From: Methylobacter sp. S3L5C
GTDB taxonomy: Bacteria > Pseudomonadota > Gammaproteobacteria > Methylococcales > Methylomonadaceae
Direction: 5' to 3'
DNA length: 64,000 nucleotides
Assembly: GCF_022788635.1 (NCBI RefSeq)
Contig: NZ_CP076024.1
Span: 2,108,001 to 2,172,000 of the forward strand
In this document: positions 1 through 8,147 of the stretch, one piece after another
Position numbering within the stretch: the first letter of the stretch is position 1
How the letters are laid out: each line of letters starts with the position of its first letter
Notes under the pieces: generated by a model
Told to the model about the DNA's origin: nothing
What the model saw: the letters and a program-made list of their open reading frames with translations, nothing else
Database searches by the model: none
Translations under genes and position numbers: made by a program

Positions 1-433
1 CCAGTCTTGTGCTTCTGTCCCGCCGGAACCCGACTGTATATCCAAAAAGGCATTGTTGGGGTCCATTTCACCTGAAAACATGCGTCGAAATTCAAGGGCG
101 GTCACCCTTTTTTCGAAATAGGCCAAATCATTAATAACGGTATCAACGGTTTCTTCATCATCTTCGTCAATTGCCATCATCAGCAATTCTTCGGCATCTG
201 CCAAGCCGCGTTCCAGGTCATTAATGGTATTAACAATAACTTCCAGTTGCCCGCGTTCTTTCCCTAATGTTTGAGCCAGTTCAGGATTATCCCAAATTTT
301 GGGATTTTCAAGTTCCAGTAATACTTCGACCAAGCGTTCATGCTTTACATCAAAGTCAAAGATACCTCCTAAGGGCATCACCACGGGTTTTTAGGTCAGC
401 TATTTTATTTTTAATCGGGTTTATTTCTTGCAT
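1..433 (-). CDS. prfB: Peptide chain release factor 2 (5' part only)
   Basis: RF2 recognises UGA and UAA stop codons and triggers release of the finished peptide at the ribosome. The window holds the start and the N-terminal helical domain, up to the conserved stretch ending SGSGGTEAQDW that leads into domain 2; the GGQ-bearing catalytic part lies beyond position 1. Translation starts at ATG 433 (MQEINPIKNK). Reading stays in that frame for 25 codons, meets TGA at 358-356 and continues only after a +1 shift, which is the known autoregulatory arrangement of bacterial prfB. This explains why a simple ORF scan misses the gene. Identification is firm because both the frameshift cassette and the downstream protein match the family. 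Confidence 0.95.
355..370 (-). promoter_or_regulatory. prfB programmed +1 frameshift site
   Basis: Read on the minus strand the site is AGGAGGTATCTTTGAC: an internal Shine-Dalgarno-like AGGAGG (370-365), a three-base spacer, the slippery codon CTT (codon 25) and in-frame TGA (codon 26) followed by C. In characterised prfB genes, slow termination at this TGA when RF2 is scarce lets the ribosome slip +1 and make full-length RF2. The order, spacing and codon number match the known E. coli site. Confidence 0.95.
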
Positions 434-794
434 GGGGGTATTTTAACCAATGACAATCGATAACAAGCGTTACATAAAGAACACTGATCGATGAAAACTT
501 TAAAAAGAGGTTGATTATAAACCATAAGCCGGTTGGGTTCATGCAGAACTTGGCAATAGAAAACATTTAATAATTAATTCAATAGATTATCAGCCTGCGA
601 TGGTTTTTAATTGTAAATTGAGATGAACAGGTTTTTGTCGCAGCTTGAAAAATCGGCTCCCTACATCTTTAATTTAAGATAAAATACAAAGATAAATGCG
701 ATCCATGAGCAAATTTATTAAGAACTACCAAGCTAATAGCAGTAGTTTGTTCGGTAAGTTTTTCCAAACAGATTCATTAACACAGGAATATACG
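434..794. other. Intergenic region between divergent prfB and parA-like gene
   Basis: About 360 bases without a supported gene if the ParA-like protein starts at 795. It should contain the promoters of both divergent genes, but no promoter hexamer pair stood out. An open extension of the ParA frame runs back to 696, without a convincing ribosome binding site. Confidence 0.5.
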
Positions 795-1541
795 ATGAAG
801 ATAGTGGCTTTGTACAGCATCAAAGGTGGTGTTGGTAAAACCTCAAGCGCAGTCAATTTGGCGTTTATTTCTGCGTGTAAAGGTTATCGTACATTGGTTT
901 GGGATTTGGATCCACAGGGAGCCAGTAGCTATTATTTTCGTATCAAGCCCAAGTTAAAAGGCGGCAGTAAAGATTTAATTGCCGGCAAACGTGATCTGGA
1001 AGGGCTGATTAAAGGGACTGATTTTGAAAATCTGGATTTGTTACCGGCAGATTTTTCTTTCAGAAATCTGGATTTGGTTTTGGATACCAAGAAAAAACCG
1101 ACCCAACAACTTAAAAAATTGCTTAAGCCGCTAGCAGCAGAGTATGATTTTATTTTTTTGGATTGTCCGCCCAATATTTCCTTATTATCAGAAGCCGTGT
1201 TTGAAGCGGCTGATATTTTAATGTCGCCCATTATTCCTACTACATTATCTTTAAGAACACTTGAGCAATTAAAAGAATTTATTAAAGATAATAAATTGGA
1301 TAATCTGGTATTGATCCCGTTTTTCTCTATGGCCGATCGTCGTAAAAACATGCACAAGGACATTATGGAAAATTTGGCTCAAAGTCATCCGGAAATTTTA
1401 AATACCGCGATTCCTTACTCCAGTGATATTGAACGTATGGGACTGGAACGTATGCCGTTGGGTGGTTTTATCAATAAAAGTCGCTCTACCGAGGCTTATA
1501 ATGATTTGTGGCAGGAAATGATGGATCGCGTTGGTGGATAA
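795..1541 (+). CDS. ParA/MinD-family P-loop ATPase
   Basis: A 248-aa ATPase of the ParA/Soj type, which as a class position plasmids, chromosomes or protein cargo by ATP-dependent dimerisation. The N-terminus MKIVALYSIKGGVGKTSSA carries the deviant Walker A motif KGGVGKT; the downstream DFIFLDCPPN is the Walker B-like segment with the switch region. ATG 795 is preferred because AGGA lies seven bases upstream and ParA proteins normally start just ahead of this strand; the frame stays open back to 696, so a 33-residue extension is possible. No parB or centromere-like repeat is adjacent, so it is more likely an orphan ParA-like protein than a partition system. It runs in the same direction as dtd, 24 bases downstream. 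Confidence 0.85.
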   Translation: MKIVALYSIKGGVGKTSSAVNLAFISACKGYRTLVWDLDPQGASSYYFRIKPKLKGGSKDLIAGKRDLEGLIKGTDFENLDLLPADFSFRNLDLVLDTKKKPTQQLKKLLKPLAAEYDFIFLDCPPNISLLSEAVFEAADILMSPIIPTTLSLRTLEQLKEFIKDNKLDNLVLIPFFSMADRRKNMHKDIMENLAQSHPEILNTAIPYSSDIERMGLERMPLGGFINKSRSTEAYNDLWQEMMDRVGG

Positions 1542-1565
1542 GCGGCCAAAATCAGCCGAGCCGTT

Positions 1566-2018
1566 ATGATCTCAATTATTCAACGGGTAACCACAGCAAA
1601 AGTCACTGTCAATAACCAAGACATAGGCTGGATAGCGACGGGAATTATGGCGCTGGTGGCTGTAGAAAAAGAAGATAGCCAAAAAGATGCCGAACGGTTG
1701 CTGGAGCGTATCCTTAATTATCGGATTTTTGCTGACGATAATGACCGTATGAATCTCAGTTTAAGAGATATCAATGGCGGTTTGTTACTGATCCCGCAGT
1801 TTACCTTGGCAGCAGATACCCAGACAGGTAATCGGCCAAGTTTTATTTCCGCAGCTGCACCGGAAAAAGGCCGGGAACTGTTTGGTTATCTGCAAGATTT
1901 TGCGACAACAACGTATTCCAATGTCCAGTTTGGTGAGTTTGGTGCCGATATGCAGGTATCGCTGATCAATAATGGTCCTGTCACTTTTACTCTGAGAACA
2001 TCAACAAGTCATCGGTAA
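1566..2018 (+). CDS. dtd: D-aminoacyl-tRNA deacylase
   Basis: DTD hydrolyses D-aminoacyl-tRNA (and glycyl-tRNA-Ala) and so keeps D-amino acids out of translation. The 150-aa protein has the family's usual length and both signature motifs that build the active site at the dimer interface: PQFTLAADT (usually SQFTL) near residues 79-87 and the Gly-cisPro motif NNGPVTF near residues 137-143. The opening MISIIQRVTTAKVTV is typical. The gene follows the ParA-like ATPase by 24 bases and is probably cotranscribed, although the functions are unrelated. The start has only a weak ribosome binding site. Confidence 0.95.
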   Translation: MISIIQRVTTAKVTVNNQDIGWIATGIMALVAVEKEDSQKDAERLLERILNYRIFADDNDRMNLSLRDINGGLLLIPQFTLAADTQTGNRPSFISAAAPEKGRELFGYLQDFATTTYSNVQFGEFGADMQVSLINNGPVTFTLRTSTSHR

Positions 2019-2214
2019 GCACAGTCTTTGTTGAGGTATTTAGCAGACTTAGACAGTTTAAAATGTCTAAAAATAACCGTTTTGTTGGCTTGTAACATTA
2101 CTTTCATTTGCTTTTGCTAGCATTGATACAGTGTTGATATTTGTCCGGTAGCCGGTTTTACAGGATTATCAATAAATTTCCTCTTGTCGGTAATGCCATC
2201 ACAAAAGTTTGATT

Positions 2215-3006
2215 ATGATTAATAACAGCTATCGAACCATCTGGATCTCTGATTTGCACTTGGGTTCTACCCAATGCCAAGCCGACGTATTGCTTGATTT
2301 TCTAAAGTACAATGACAGTGAAAAGCTTTATTTGGTTGGCGATATTATTGATTTTTGGTCGCTTTCCAAAAAAATGTATTGGCCGCGAGATCATAACACC
2401 GTTATTCAAAAGCTCTTGCGCAAGGCCAGGCATGATACCCAGGTTATTTATATACCGGGTAATCATGACGAAAATGTCCGGGATTATGATAACCATGTTT
2501 TTGGTGATATCGTCGTTAAAAATTCTGATATACATATTACCGCAGACGGCAAGAAATTTTTGGTTATTCATGGCGATGAATACGACACTATTGCGCAGTG
2601 TTATAAGTGGCTTGCCAAAATAGGTAGCGAAGGCTATGACTTTTTAATTTGGATCAATCGCTTTCTGCGAATAATTCGGCGTTGGTTTGGTTTGCAATCA
2701 AACTTTTCCCTGGCTGCCTATGTTAAGTTTAAAGTCAAAAACGTGGTACAGTTTATTTCTGATTACGAAGAAAGTATTGTCAGTACCATTAAAGACCGGG
2801 ATCTGGATGGTGTGATTTGTGGACATATACACCATGCAGAAATGAAGAAGATAGGAGCTTTTTTATATATTAACACCGGAGATTTTGTGGAAAGTTGTAC
2901 CGCCATTGTGGAGCATTTCAACGGAACGTTGGAACTGGTGCATTGGCAGAAGATGGAATTTCCCCGCATCGATAATGAGATTCCGGAAGTTAATATGCTT
3001 GGATAA
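2215..3006 (+). CDS. LpxH-like calcineurin-type metallophosphoesterase (UDP-2,3-diacylglucosamine diphosphatase family)
   Basis: A 263-aa metallophosphoesterase of the COG2908 type. The metal-binding blocks occur in order: DLHLG near residue 14, GDIIDFW near 42, GNHD near 82, HGDEYD near 120 and CGHIHHAE near 200. This set and the spacing match LpxH-related proteins, which cleave UDP-2,3-diacylglucosamine to lipid X in lipid A synthesis. The longer relatives of this type are not all proven LpxH enzymes, so substrate is an inference. First ATG is 2215; TTG at 2209 would add two residues. No lipid A neighbour is present. A short inverted repeat lies downstream at 3036-3055 without a T tract. 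Confidence 0.8.
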   Translation: MINNSYRTIWISDLHLGSTQCQADVLLDFLKYNDSEKLYLVGDIIDFWSLSKKMYWPRDHNTVIQKLLRKARHDTQVIYIPGNHDENVRDYDNHVFGDIVVKNSDIHITADGKKFLVIHGDEYDTIAQCYKWLAKIGSEGYDFLIWINRFLRIIRRWFGLQSNFSLAAYVKFKVKNVVQFISDYEESIVSTIKDRDLDGVICGHIHHAEMKKIGAFLYINTGDFVESCTAIVEHFNGTLELVHWQKMEFPRIDNEIPEVNMLG

Positions 3007-3184
3007 ATCTCAGTCATAGTAATGTATGCCCAATACATGAGTTACAAAACTCATGATACAACTCATCATGGTTTCTGATGCCTGGCTTCCTGGCTGGAAT
3101 CAGTATGTTTCCGGCACTGGTTGAAGCCTTTTTATAATCGAACAGGTAAATCAATTGTCGCGCTGTTATTTTTTAGAGAAATTT

Positions 3185-3667
3185 ATGCCTAAACCGATTA
3201 CCCCTTTGCTTGCTGCGGATGTCATTATTGAGCTGACCGATTACCCCGGCCGTCCTATTGTATTAATTGAACGTGCCAATCCACCTTACGGCTGGGCAAT
3301 TCCTGGTGGGTTTGTTGATCTGGGTGAAATTATCGAACTGGCTGGTGTGCGCGAAGCACAGGAAGAAGTCGGGTTGGATGTCACTCTGCTTGCCTTGCTG
3401 GGAATTTATTCTGATCCAGCCCGCGATTCGCGTGGGCATACGGTGACCGCGGTTTATGTTGCTGAGGCAGCGGGAACACCGGTAGCCGCTGATGATGCCA
3501 AAAATTGTCGTCTGTTTTTGCTTAATGAGCTGCCTGAGTCTTTGGCGTTCGATCATGCTCAAGTACTTGCTGACTATAAAAAATACCGGGAAACCGGTCA
3601 GGTAGCAGCGCTACGCGAAAACCCGTTTCGGGATTCAAATAGCGTAAACAAGCCGGTTATGCATTGA
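3185..3667 (+). CDS. Nudix hydrolase
   Basis: A 160-aa Nudix-family pyrophosphohydrolase. The Nudix box is intact: G-x5-E-x7-REUXEEXGU, read as GFVDLGE followed by seven residues and REAQEEVGL, so the metal-binding helix is complete. The substrate cannot be told from the sequence; the segment [16 protein letters not shown] resembles ADP-ribose pyrophosphatase-like and other housekeeping Nudix enzymes. ATG 3185 is chosen over TTG 3155 because it is preceded by AGAGAAA and opens directly into the core domain. It is convergent with the PEP-CTERM genes, with a shared hairpin terminator between. Confidence 0.9.
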   Translation: MPKPITPLLAADVIIELTDYPGRPIVLIERANPPYGWAIPGGFVDLGEIIELAGVREAQEEVGLDVTLLALLGIYSDPARDSRGHTVTAVYVAEAAGTPVAADDAKNCRLFLLNELPESLAFDHAQVLADYKKYRETGQVAALRENPFRDSNSVNKPVMH

Positions 3668-3708
3668 TAAAAAAAGTTTATATCCGTTGATACTTTTTGA
3701 GTTTAGTG

Positions 3709-3745
3709 TCCAAACGGAACCGGGGCAACTTCGGCTCCGTTTGGA
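3709..3745. terminator. Bidirectional hairpin terminator candidate
   Basis: TCCAAACGGA (3709-3718) pairs perfectly with TCCGTTTGGA (3736-3745) around a 17-base loop. It lies between convergent genes, the Nudix hydrolase and the PEP-CTERM protein, as expected for a terminator serving both strands; no long T run follows on either side. Confidence 0.55.
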
Positions 3746-3769
3746 TAAGAGCTTAAATTCAGAACGAAT

Positions 3770-4579
3770 TTAAACAGCCATTTTACGTCTTTGCAGACCC
3801 AAATAACCCATCAAAGCGCTACCAAATAACCAGGCGGCGGCAGGTAAAGGTACTGGAGCAACAGTCGATGAAGCGGTAAAGGTGTATTGACGTGATCCTG
3901 GTGTTGTAGTGATACAGCTTGCACTGTCATCAGGACAAACACCACCCAAACCAATAAGATAATAACCGGCTTTTAATCCATAAAGGTCAAGCGTTGCGTT
4001 GCTTCCTGCACTTGCTGCGCCACCCGTCAGATAGGGCGAACTGGTATTCCAGGCTCCACCGTTGGCAACCACATCGCCATCGCCATTAGTAAAGCTTAAG
4101 CCATTTTGCGCATAACCTACCCAACCATTATGTCCACTAACTACATTGCCAATAAGATCATTGGTAGTGATGCCATTATCGCCAGGTCCGCGAACCTGAT
4201 TGTATTCATGAAAGCCCCCGCCTTCGACAGTCGCAGCAGTGCCACTTGTCCAAAGCGTGAAGCCGCCAGTGTTTAACGGTTGAGATGTACCGCGACCTGC
4301 CAGTTTAAATTCGACATTAAAAGTAGTTCCTGCGGTGATGTCGGCAGCAGAGCCCACTTGCAGTTTAAACCAGTCAGCAGTATGAACCCAGCCAAAGTTG
4401 ACTTCTGCACCATAATCTGACCAGGATTTGAAAGGTGTTGCATCGTCTCTGCTAATGGTAGTTCCTGTAAAAGTTCCTAATGATGTCGCGCTAAAGGCAT
4501 TAGCTTGTAATGAGACAGCCGAGAGTGTTGCCAGGCCAAGAATGCCAATAATCGCTTTATTAAGTTGTTTTTTGTTCAC
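3770..4579 (-). CDS. PEP-CTERM sorting domain protein
   Basis: A 269-aa exported protein with a cleavable signal peptide (hydrophobic IIGILGLATLSAVSL, then an AxA-type site ANA-FS) and a C-terminal sorting tail: VPLPAAAWLF, a transmembrane stretch, then LQRRK. Such tails are recognised by exosortase/archaeosortase systems that attach proteins to the envelope or extracellular matrix. The central region is a Gly/Thr/Ser-rich beta-type domain of unknown function. The start is GTG 4579, because AAGGA lies seven bases upstream and the signal peptide begins there; the frame is open to 4708, overlapping the preceding gene, but that extension has no export-signal logic. It follows the second PEP-CTERM gene by 82 bases and is probably cotranscribed. 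No exosortase is in the window. Confidence 0.85.
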   Translation of the reverse strand: MNKKQLNKAIIGILGLATLSAVSLQANAFSATSLGTFTGTTISRDDATPFKSWSDYGAEVNFGWVHTADWFKLQVGSAADITAGTTFNVEFKLAGRGTSQPLNTGGFTLWTSGTAATVEGGGFHEYNQVRGPGDNGITTNDLIGNVVSGHNGWVGYAQNGLSFTNGDGDVVANGGAWNTSSPYLTGGAASAGSNATLDLYGLKAGYYLIGLGGVCPDDSASCITTTPGSRQYTFTASSTVAPVPLPAAAWLFGSALMGYLGLQRRKMAV

Positions 4580-4661
4580 GGTTGTATCCTTCTGATGGTT
4601 ATTAATAGTTACTGCCGCATCGACTGCCATTTCTGGAAACAATAGGCACTTCAATTTTAAT

Positions 4662-5582
4662 TTAAGCAGCAATAGCCGTTTTACGACGGCCATAACCAAC
4701 CAAACCAATTAATGCACTACCAAACAACCATACAGCACCAGGAACCGGAACTGCTGATGCGGTTACTATGTTACCGTAACGGGCAGTAAGGGACGCTTCC
4801 AAAGCCATTCTGTATTGACCGCCTTCAGCGCTTTGATCGCCAACCACGATGGTGTATTCGCCTTCAGTACCTGGAGCATTACGTGTCAGTCCTGACAGCG
4901 CAAGACTAAGACCAATATCTTGACCAATAGAGCTTGCAGTTACAGTGCCTAACAAGTTCATACCCAGCAGACCGGGGCCTTGTGCCCAACCTTGGTACAA
5001 TGAAAATGCCAATTGGCCGATACCGGTAAACAATGGGTCGTCACCAACCGTAATGTTTAAATAATTAACAGTCGGCATTAAATTGCCTTCCGGATTGCCT
5101 GTACCGCTGCTGACATGCATATTACCGAAAGACAAACCGGTATTGGTGTCGGATACGCCGGCGGCCCAAGAATTAGCACCCGTTGAAATTGATGTTAGAG
5201 CAAGATCTGTAGGGTTAGCGGCGTTATTGTTGTATTTATAAGTCTGACCTAGCAACGAATCACCTACCACTGGAGTCGCGCCGCCAAAAGTGCCGCCGAG
5301 ATTAGCGGTAGTAACGCCACCAGGATTGGTAGTGGCGTTATAAGCAGTACCATAAACACCGGTTTGAATTACACGCTTATTGCTTATGCTGTGGATACCT
5401 AAATAACCGATTGAAGAGACAGTCGCATCATTAGGTAACCAAGGCGTAATTGCCCCATTTGTCCAAACGGGGTTGGCACCGGTACCGCCCGCATTAAGAG
5501 AGGCATGAGCCTGTACCGCTGGAGATGCAATCAGAGTGCCTAAAATGGTTAGAGAGGCCGTCAATAAGTTTATTTGTTTCAT
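4662..5582 (-). CDS. PEP-CTERM sorting domain protein
   Basis: A 306-aa exported protein: signal peptide (MKQINLLTASLTILGTLI, site near VQA-HA), a long low-charge Gly/Asn/Thr-rich middle part and a C-terminal PEP-CTERM-type tail, VPVPGAVWLFGSALIG followed by GRRK. It is a likely surface or matrix component handled by an exosortase, a class often produced together with exopolysaccharide, and a large such locus is present at 20.9-37.7 kb. It is the first gene of a two-gene unit and is preceded by a roughly 190-base leader containing a riboswitch-like fold. Biochemical function of the middle region is unknown. Confidence 0.85.
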   Translation of the reverse strand: MKQINLLTASLTILGTLIASPAVQAHASLNAGGTGANPVWTNGAITPWLPNDATVSSIGYLGIHSISNKRVIQTGVYGTAYNATTNPGGVTTANLGGTFGGATPVVGDSLLGQTYKYNNNAANPTDLALTSISTGANSWAAGVSDTNTGLSFGNMHVSSGTGNPEGNLMPTVNYLNITVGDDPLFTGIGQLAFSLYQGWAQGPGLLGMNLLGTVTASSIGQDIGLSLALSGLTRNAPGTEGEYTIVVGDQSAEGGQYRMALEASLTARYGNIVTASAVPVPGAVWLFGSALIGLVGYGRRKTAIAA

Positions 5583-5692
5583 TTGATATCCTTTTTACTG
5601 TTTATATTAAATTGATTAATTGATAACAGTAATGTTCTCAGCGTTACCTTAAAGATTAAGGAAAACACCAAGATCCTCCCCATTACTTTAGG

Positions 5693-5772
5693 AGGCGGCC
5701 CGGCCTTCTTAAATTTGTATTAAGAACCGTGACTTTCCGGCCCCGCCTCGCGACGGGTGTGGCTGGTTGCTA
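5693..5772 (-). promoter_or_regulatory. Candidate c-di-GMP-I (GEMM-I)-type riboswitch
   Basis: On the minus strand, upstream of the PEP-CTERM gene, a hairpin CCCGTC-GCGA-GGCGGG (5757-5742) is closed by a GNRA tetraloop. It is followed by the joining sequence GGAAAGTCACGG, a second hairpin with TTCTTAA/TTAAGAA arms (5726-5706), and GGCCGGGCCGCC. That order resembles the GEMM-I pattern: GNRA-capped P2, a CAAAGCCACGG-like joining segment, P3, and an AGCCGGGUUGCCG-like 3' strand. A CCTCC/GGAGG pairing (5695-5675 on the minus strand) overlaps the 3' end and could be part of the expression platform. Assigned by eye; ligand specificity is not established. Confidence 0.5.
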
Positions 5773-6066
5773 GACGTATTGCCAAAATATCAACAGCGTT
5801 TTTATCTAGTTGTTACTTAATTTAGCAATGCCTGTGCCATTATCTATAAATTGGTAGTATATTTTTCTATGGAGTCTGTAATAGATTGATTAAAAGCAAG
5901 TATATGTTTTTTGTTTTTTATGGAAAGGTATATTCAGGGGAGTTATTATTTTTAGGAGAAATTCTCACCCGGATAAGCAATTTTTAACCAACATATTGAA
6001 TGTAATACTATTATCAGACCAAAGCACCGGGTTTATAGGCAGGATTACTGTAATGGTCTATAAAAT

Positions 6067-6111
6067 AACTGTGTTATATAACGCATTTGTAATGCGTTAT
6101 ATAACACAGTT
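6067..6111. repeat. Perfect 21-bp inverted repeat with three-base loop
   Basis: Positions 6067-6087 and 6091-6111 are exact reverse complements separated by TGT. Each arm itself contains the ten-base palindrome GTTATATAAC, so the same palindromic word occurs twice in mirror arrangement. It could be a transcription terminator-like hairpin, a double operator, or the remnant of a small mobile repeat. No T tract follows directly and no gene end is near, so a terminator is the least likely reading. Confidence 0.8.
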
Positions 6112-6351
6112 TAATCAAAATTTTCTGATAGGGCTTGATTAAATATTAATATACTCAATGGGTTATGAGGAAAATGTGGTTAGGCTTCTGATTGCGGATC
6201 AAGGATGTTAATGTTAAGGTAATGATTAGAATGTCGATTTTCGCTGGAAAAAGAAAGAGTTGTTAATCGATATCCAATGGTAAACCTGATGTTTTTGGTA
6301 CCTCCATTTTTACATCAGCTCGATTTTTTTTAAGTTAATTGCCACTTATCC

Positions 6352-8052
6352 ATGATAAAAACCTCCATTGCCAAATTTGCTCAACCGATAACAGGTATTG
6401 ATAGTCCCAAAAATTTCCGGGTGGGACGTAATGATCCTTGCCCTTGTGGCAGCGGAAAAAAGTTTAAGGCTTGTTGTGTTCAGGTTGGCGATATCGTTAA
6501 ACAAACAAAATCTTCCGATATTGCCGGATGGTTACAAAATGCCCGGTTAGCAATCTCGCGTGGTGACTTTGACACTGCCGAGTGCTGGTTTCGGCAAGTA
6601 CTTGTGATCAAGCCCAAGCATGCCGAAGCGTTGGCCGGTGTTGGACAAAAACTTTGCTGGCAGCGCAAGCATCGGGAAGGTTTAACGTATCTTCGGCAAG
6701 CGGCGGCACAAGTAGAAAAGGAATCTGTGAAAAGTCGTGATATTGCCCAGTTACTGGAATTGTCAGGACAACTGCAACACTGGGGCGATCTGGAGGCAGC
6801 ACTTAAACTGGCGCAACTGGCGGTACGTCTGATGCCCCAATCTCCTGTTGCGCAAAATACGCTGGCAATGTGTTTGAGTCGTATCAATCGTGTTGATGAA
6901 GCATTGCTGGCTTCGCATAAGGCTTGTCAATTATTGCCGAATGATCCGGGATGTAATACGTTGTTGGCTATTTTGGATGCCCGGCAAGGGCAGTTGGATG
7001 CGGCTAGTGCAAGGCTGATGAGGATTACCGAAGCTCCTCACCAGCCACCGCTGATTGCGCGTGCCTATTTGGAACTGGCCACGGTCTTGGATAAACAACA
7101 GCAATACGACGCTGCATTTACGGCGCTGAATCAAGCTGCCGTCTTGCATCAAGCTTTGCCGGAAGTTAGTAAAGTAAACAAAGAGGCTATTTTTGATAGT
7201 ATTGCCAAAAACAAGGCGGGGTTTGATAAGGCGTTATTGACGCGTTGGTCACTGGAAGACTTACAGGTAGATGCCTTGCCGGTACCGTCATTTTTGTTTG
7301 GTTTTTTACGTTCAGGTACCACTCTCACCGAGCAAATATTGGCTGCGCATCCGGCGGTGTTTACCTCGGACGAAAATGAATTAATTTTTGAGTTAACCCA
7401 AGAGTTGGCAAAGCTCACCGGCGTGGTCAATGATATACCGCAAGCCCTGCATGCTTGTGGTGTTAACGAGATTCGGCATTTGCGCCGATTATACTGGCAA
7501 CGTGTTGAAGAAGAATATGGTAGTGTTGCACCATGCAAACGGTTTATCGATAAAGTGGCTCTTAATAGTATTGATGCCGGATTTATCAGTACTGTCTTTC
7601 CCGAAGCAAATATTTTGTTTGCTTTGCGAGACCCTCGCGATGTATGTTTAAGCTGTTTTATGCAGCCGTTTACAGCATCCCGAGCGACGGTTAACTTGTT
7701 GTCCTTGAAGGGTATTGCCCGCCAGTATGGGGCTGTTATGGATTTGTGGTTATACTTGCGAGAAAATATTCAGCCTGATTACCTGGAACTACGCTATGAA
7801 GATACGGTGAGCGATTTTGAAACAACTTATCGACGGGTCTTTGATTTATTGGGAGTGGATTGGCGACCGGAGGTCTTGGAATTTCATCAACGTGCCCAGG
7901 GACGTTATATTGCGACCCCAAGTTTTTCTGCGGTTAGTCAACCGCTATATACCAGTGCAGTCGCCAGATGGCATAGGTATGAAGAACATCTGGAAGGCAT
8001 TTTTCCGGAGTTGCAGCGTTTTATTGATGTTTATGGTTATTCTGGGTCTTGA
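6352..8052 (+). CDS. SEC-C / TPR / sulfotransferase fusion protein
   Basis: A 566-aa three-part protein. Residues 26-42 are a SEC-C zinc motif (RNDPCPCGSGKKFKACC, ligands CxC and CC as in the SecA tail). Residues about 55-290 are helical tetratricopeptide repeats with the usual A/L/Y pattern (for example AEALAGVGQKLCWQRKHREG). The C-terminal half is a sulfotransferase: FGFLRSGTTL near residue 317 fits the 5'-phosphosulfate loop that binds PAPS and FALRDPRDVCLSCF near 425 the 3'-phosphate motif. TPR-sulfotransferases are thought to sulfate proteins or glycans; the acceptor is unknown. No signal peptide is seen, so it is probably cytoplasmic. A hairpin terminator follows. Confidence 0.88.
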   Translation: MIKTSIAKFAQPITGIDSPKNFRVGRNDPCPCGSGKKFKACCVQVGDIVKQTKSSDIAGWLQNARLAISRGDFDTAECWFRQVLVIKPKHAEALAGVGQKLCWQRKHREGLTYLRQAAAQVEKESVKSRDIAQLLELSGQLQHWGDLEAALKLAQLAVRLMPQSPVAQNTLAMCLSRINRVDEALLASHKACQLLPNDPGCNTLLAILDARQGQLDAASARLMRITEAPHQPPLIARAYLELATVLDKQQQYDAAFTALNQAAVLHQALPEVSKVNKEAIFDSIAKNKAGFDKALLTRWSLEDLQVDALPVPSFLFGFLRSGTTLTEQILAAHPAVFTSDENELIFELTQELAKLTGVVNDIPQALHACGVNEIRHLRRLYWQRVEEEYGSVAPCKRFIDKVALNSIDAGFISTVFPEANILFALRDPRDVCLSCFMQPFTASRATVNLLSLKGIARQYGAVMDLWLYLRENIQPDYLELRYEDTVSDFETTYRRVFDLLGVDWRPEVLEFHQRAQGRYIATPSFSAVSQPLYTSAVARWHRYEEHLEGIFPELQRFIDVYGYSGS

Positions 8053-8078
8053 AATAATATTCAGAGATTTTCATACCA

Positions 8079-8106
8079 CTGCGTCATTCTTGCCGGAATG
8101 ACGCAG
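8079..8106 (+). terminator. Hairpin terminator candidate
   Basis: CTGCGTCATTC (8079-8089) pairs perfectly with GAATGACGCAG (8096-8106) around TTGCCG, 27 bases after the sulfotransferase stop, followed by TTTGTTG. It lies between convergent genes and may act on both strands. The core word GTCATTC...GAATGAC is also common in dispersed bacterial repeats, so a repeat origin is possible. Confidence 0.6.
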
Positions 8107-8147
8107 TTTGTTGCCAGCAAAACAGTTTGTTAACCAAGGCAGTTAAT

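Larger units (their letters stand above)
5583..6351. other. Intergenic region with leader RNA and long inverted repeat
   Basis: About 770 AT-rich bases between divergent genes. Apart from the riboswitch-like leader (5693-5772) and the perfect 21-bp inverted repeat (6067-6111) there is no convincing ORF. Promoters for the PEP-CTERM unit and for the sulfotransferase fusion gene should lie here, but no clear hexamer pair was found. Confidence 0.5.

Noticed and set aside
696-794. 33-residue N-terminal extension of the ParA-like protein
   Set aside because: The 795 ATG has a well-spaced AGGA and matches normal ParA starts; the extension has neither support nor ParA character.
3036-3055. CATGAGTT/AACTCATG hairpin as a terminator of the LpxH-like gene
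   Set aside because: Stem is only eight bases and AT-rich, without a T tract.
4580-4708. Upstream extension of the first PEP-CTERM protein
   Set aside because: It overlaps the neighbouring gene and would bury the signal peptide; GTG 4579 has a proper ribosome binding site.
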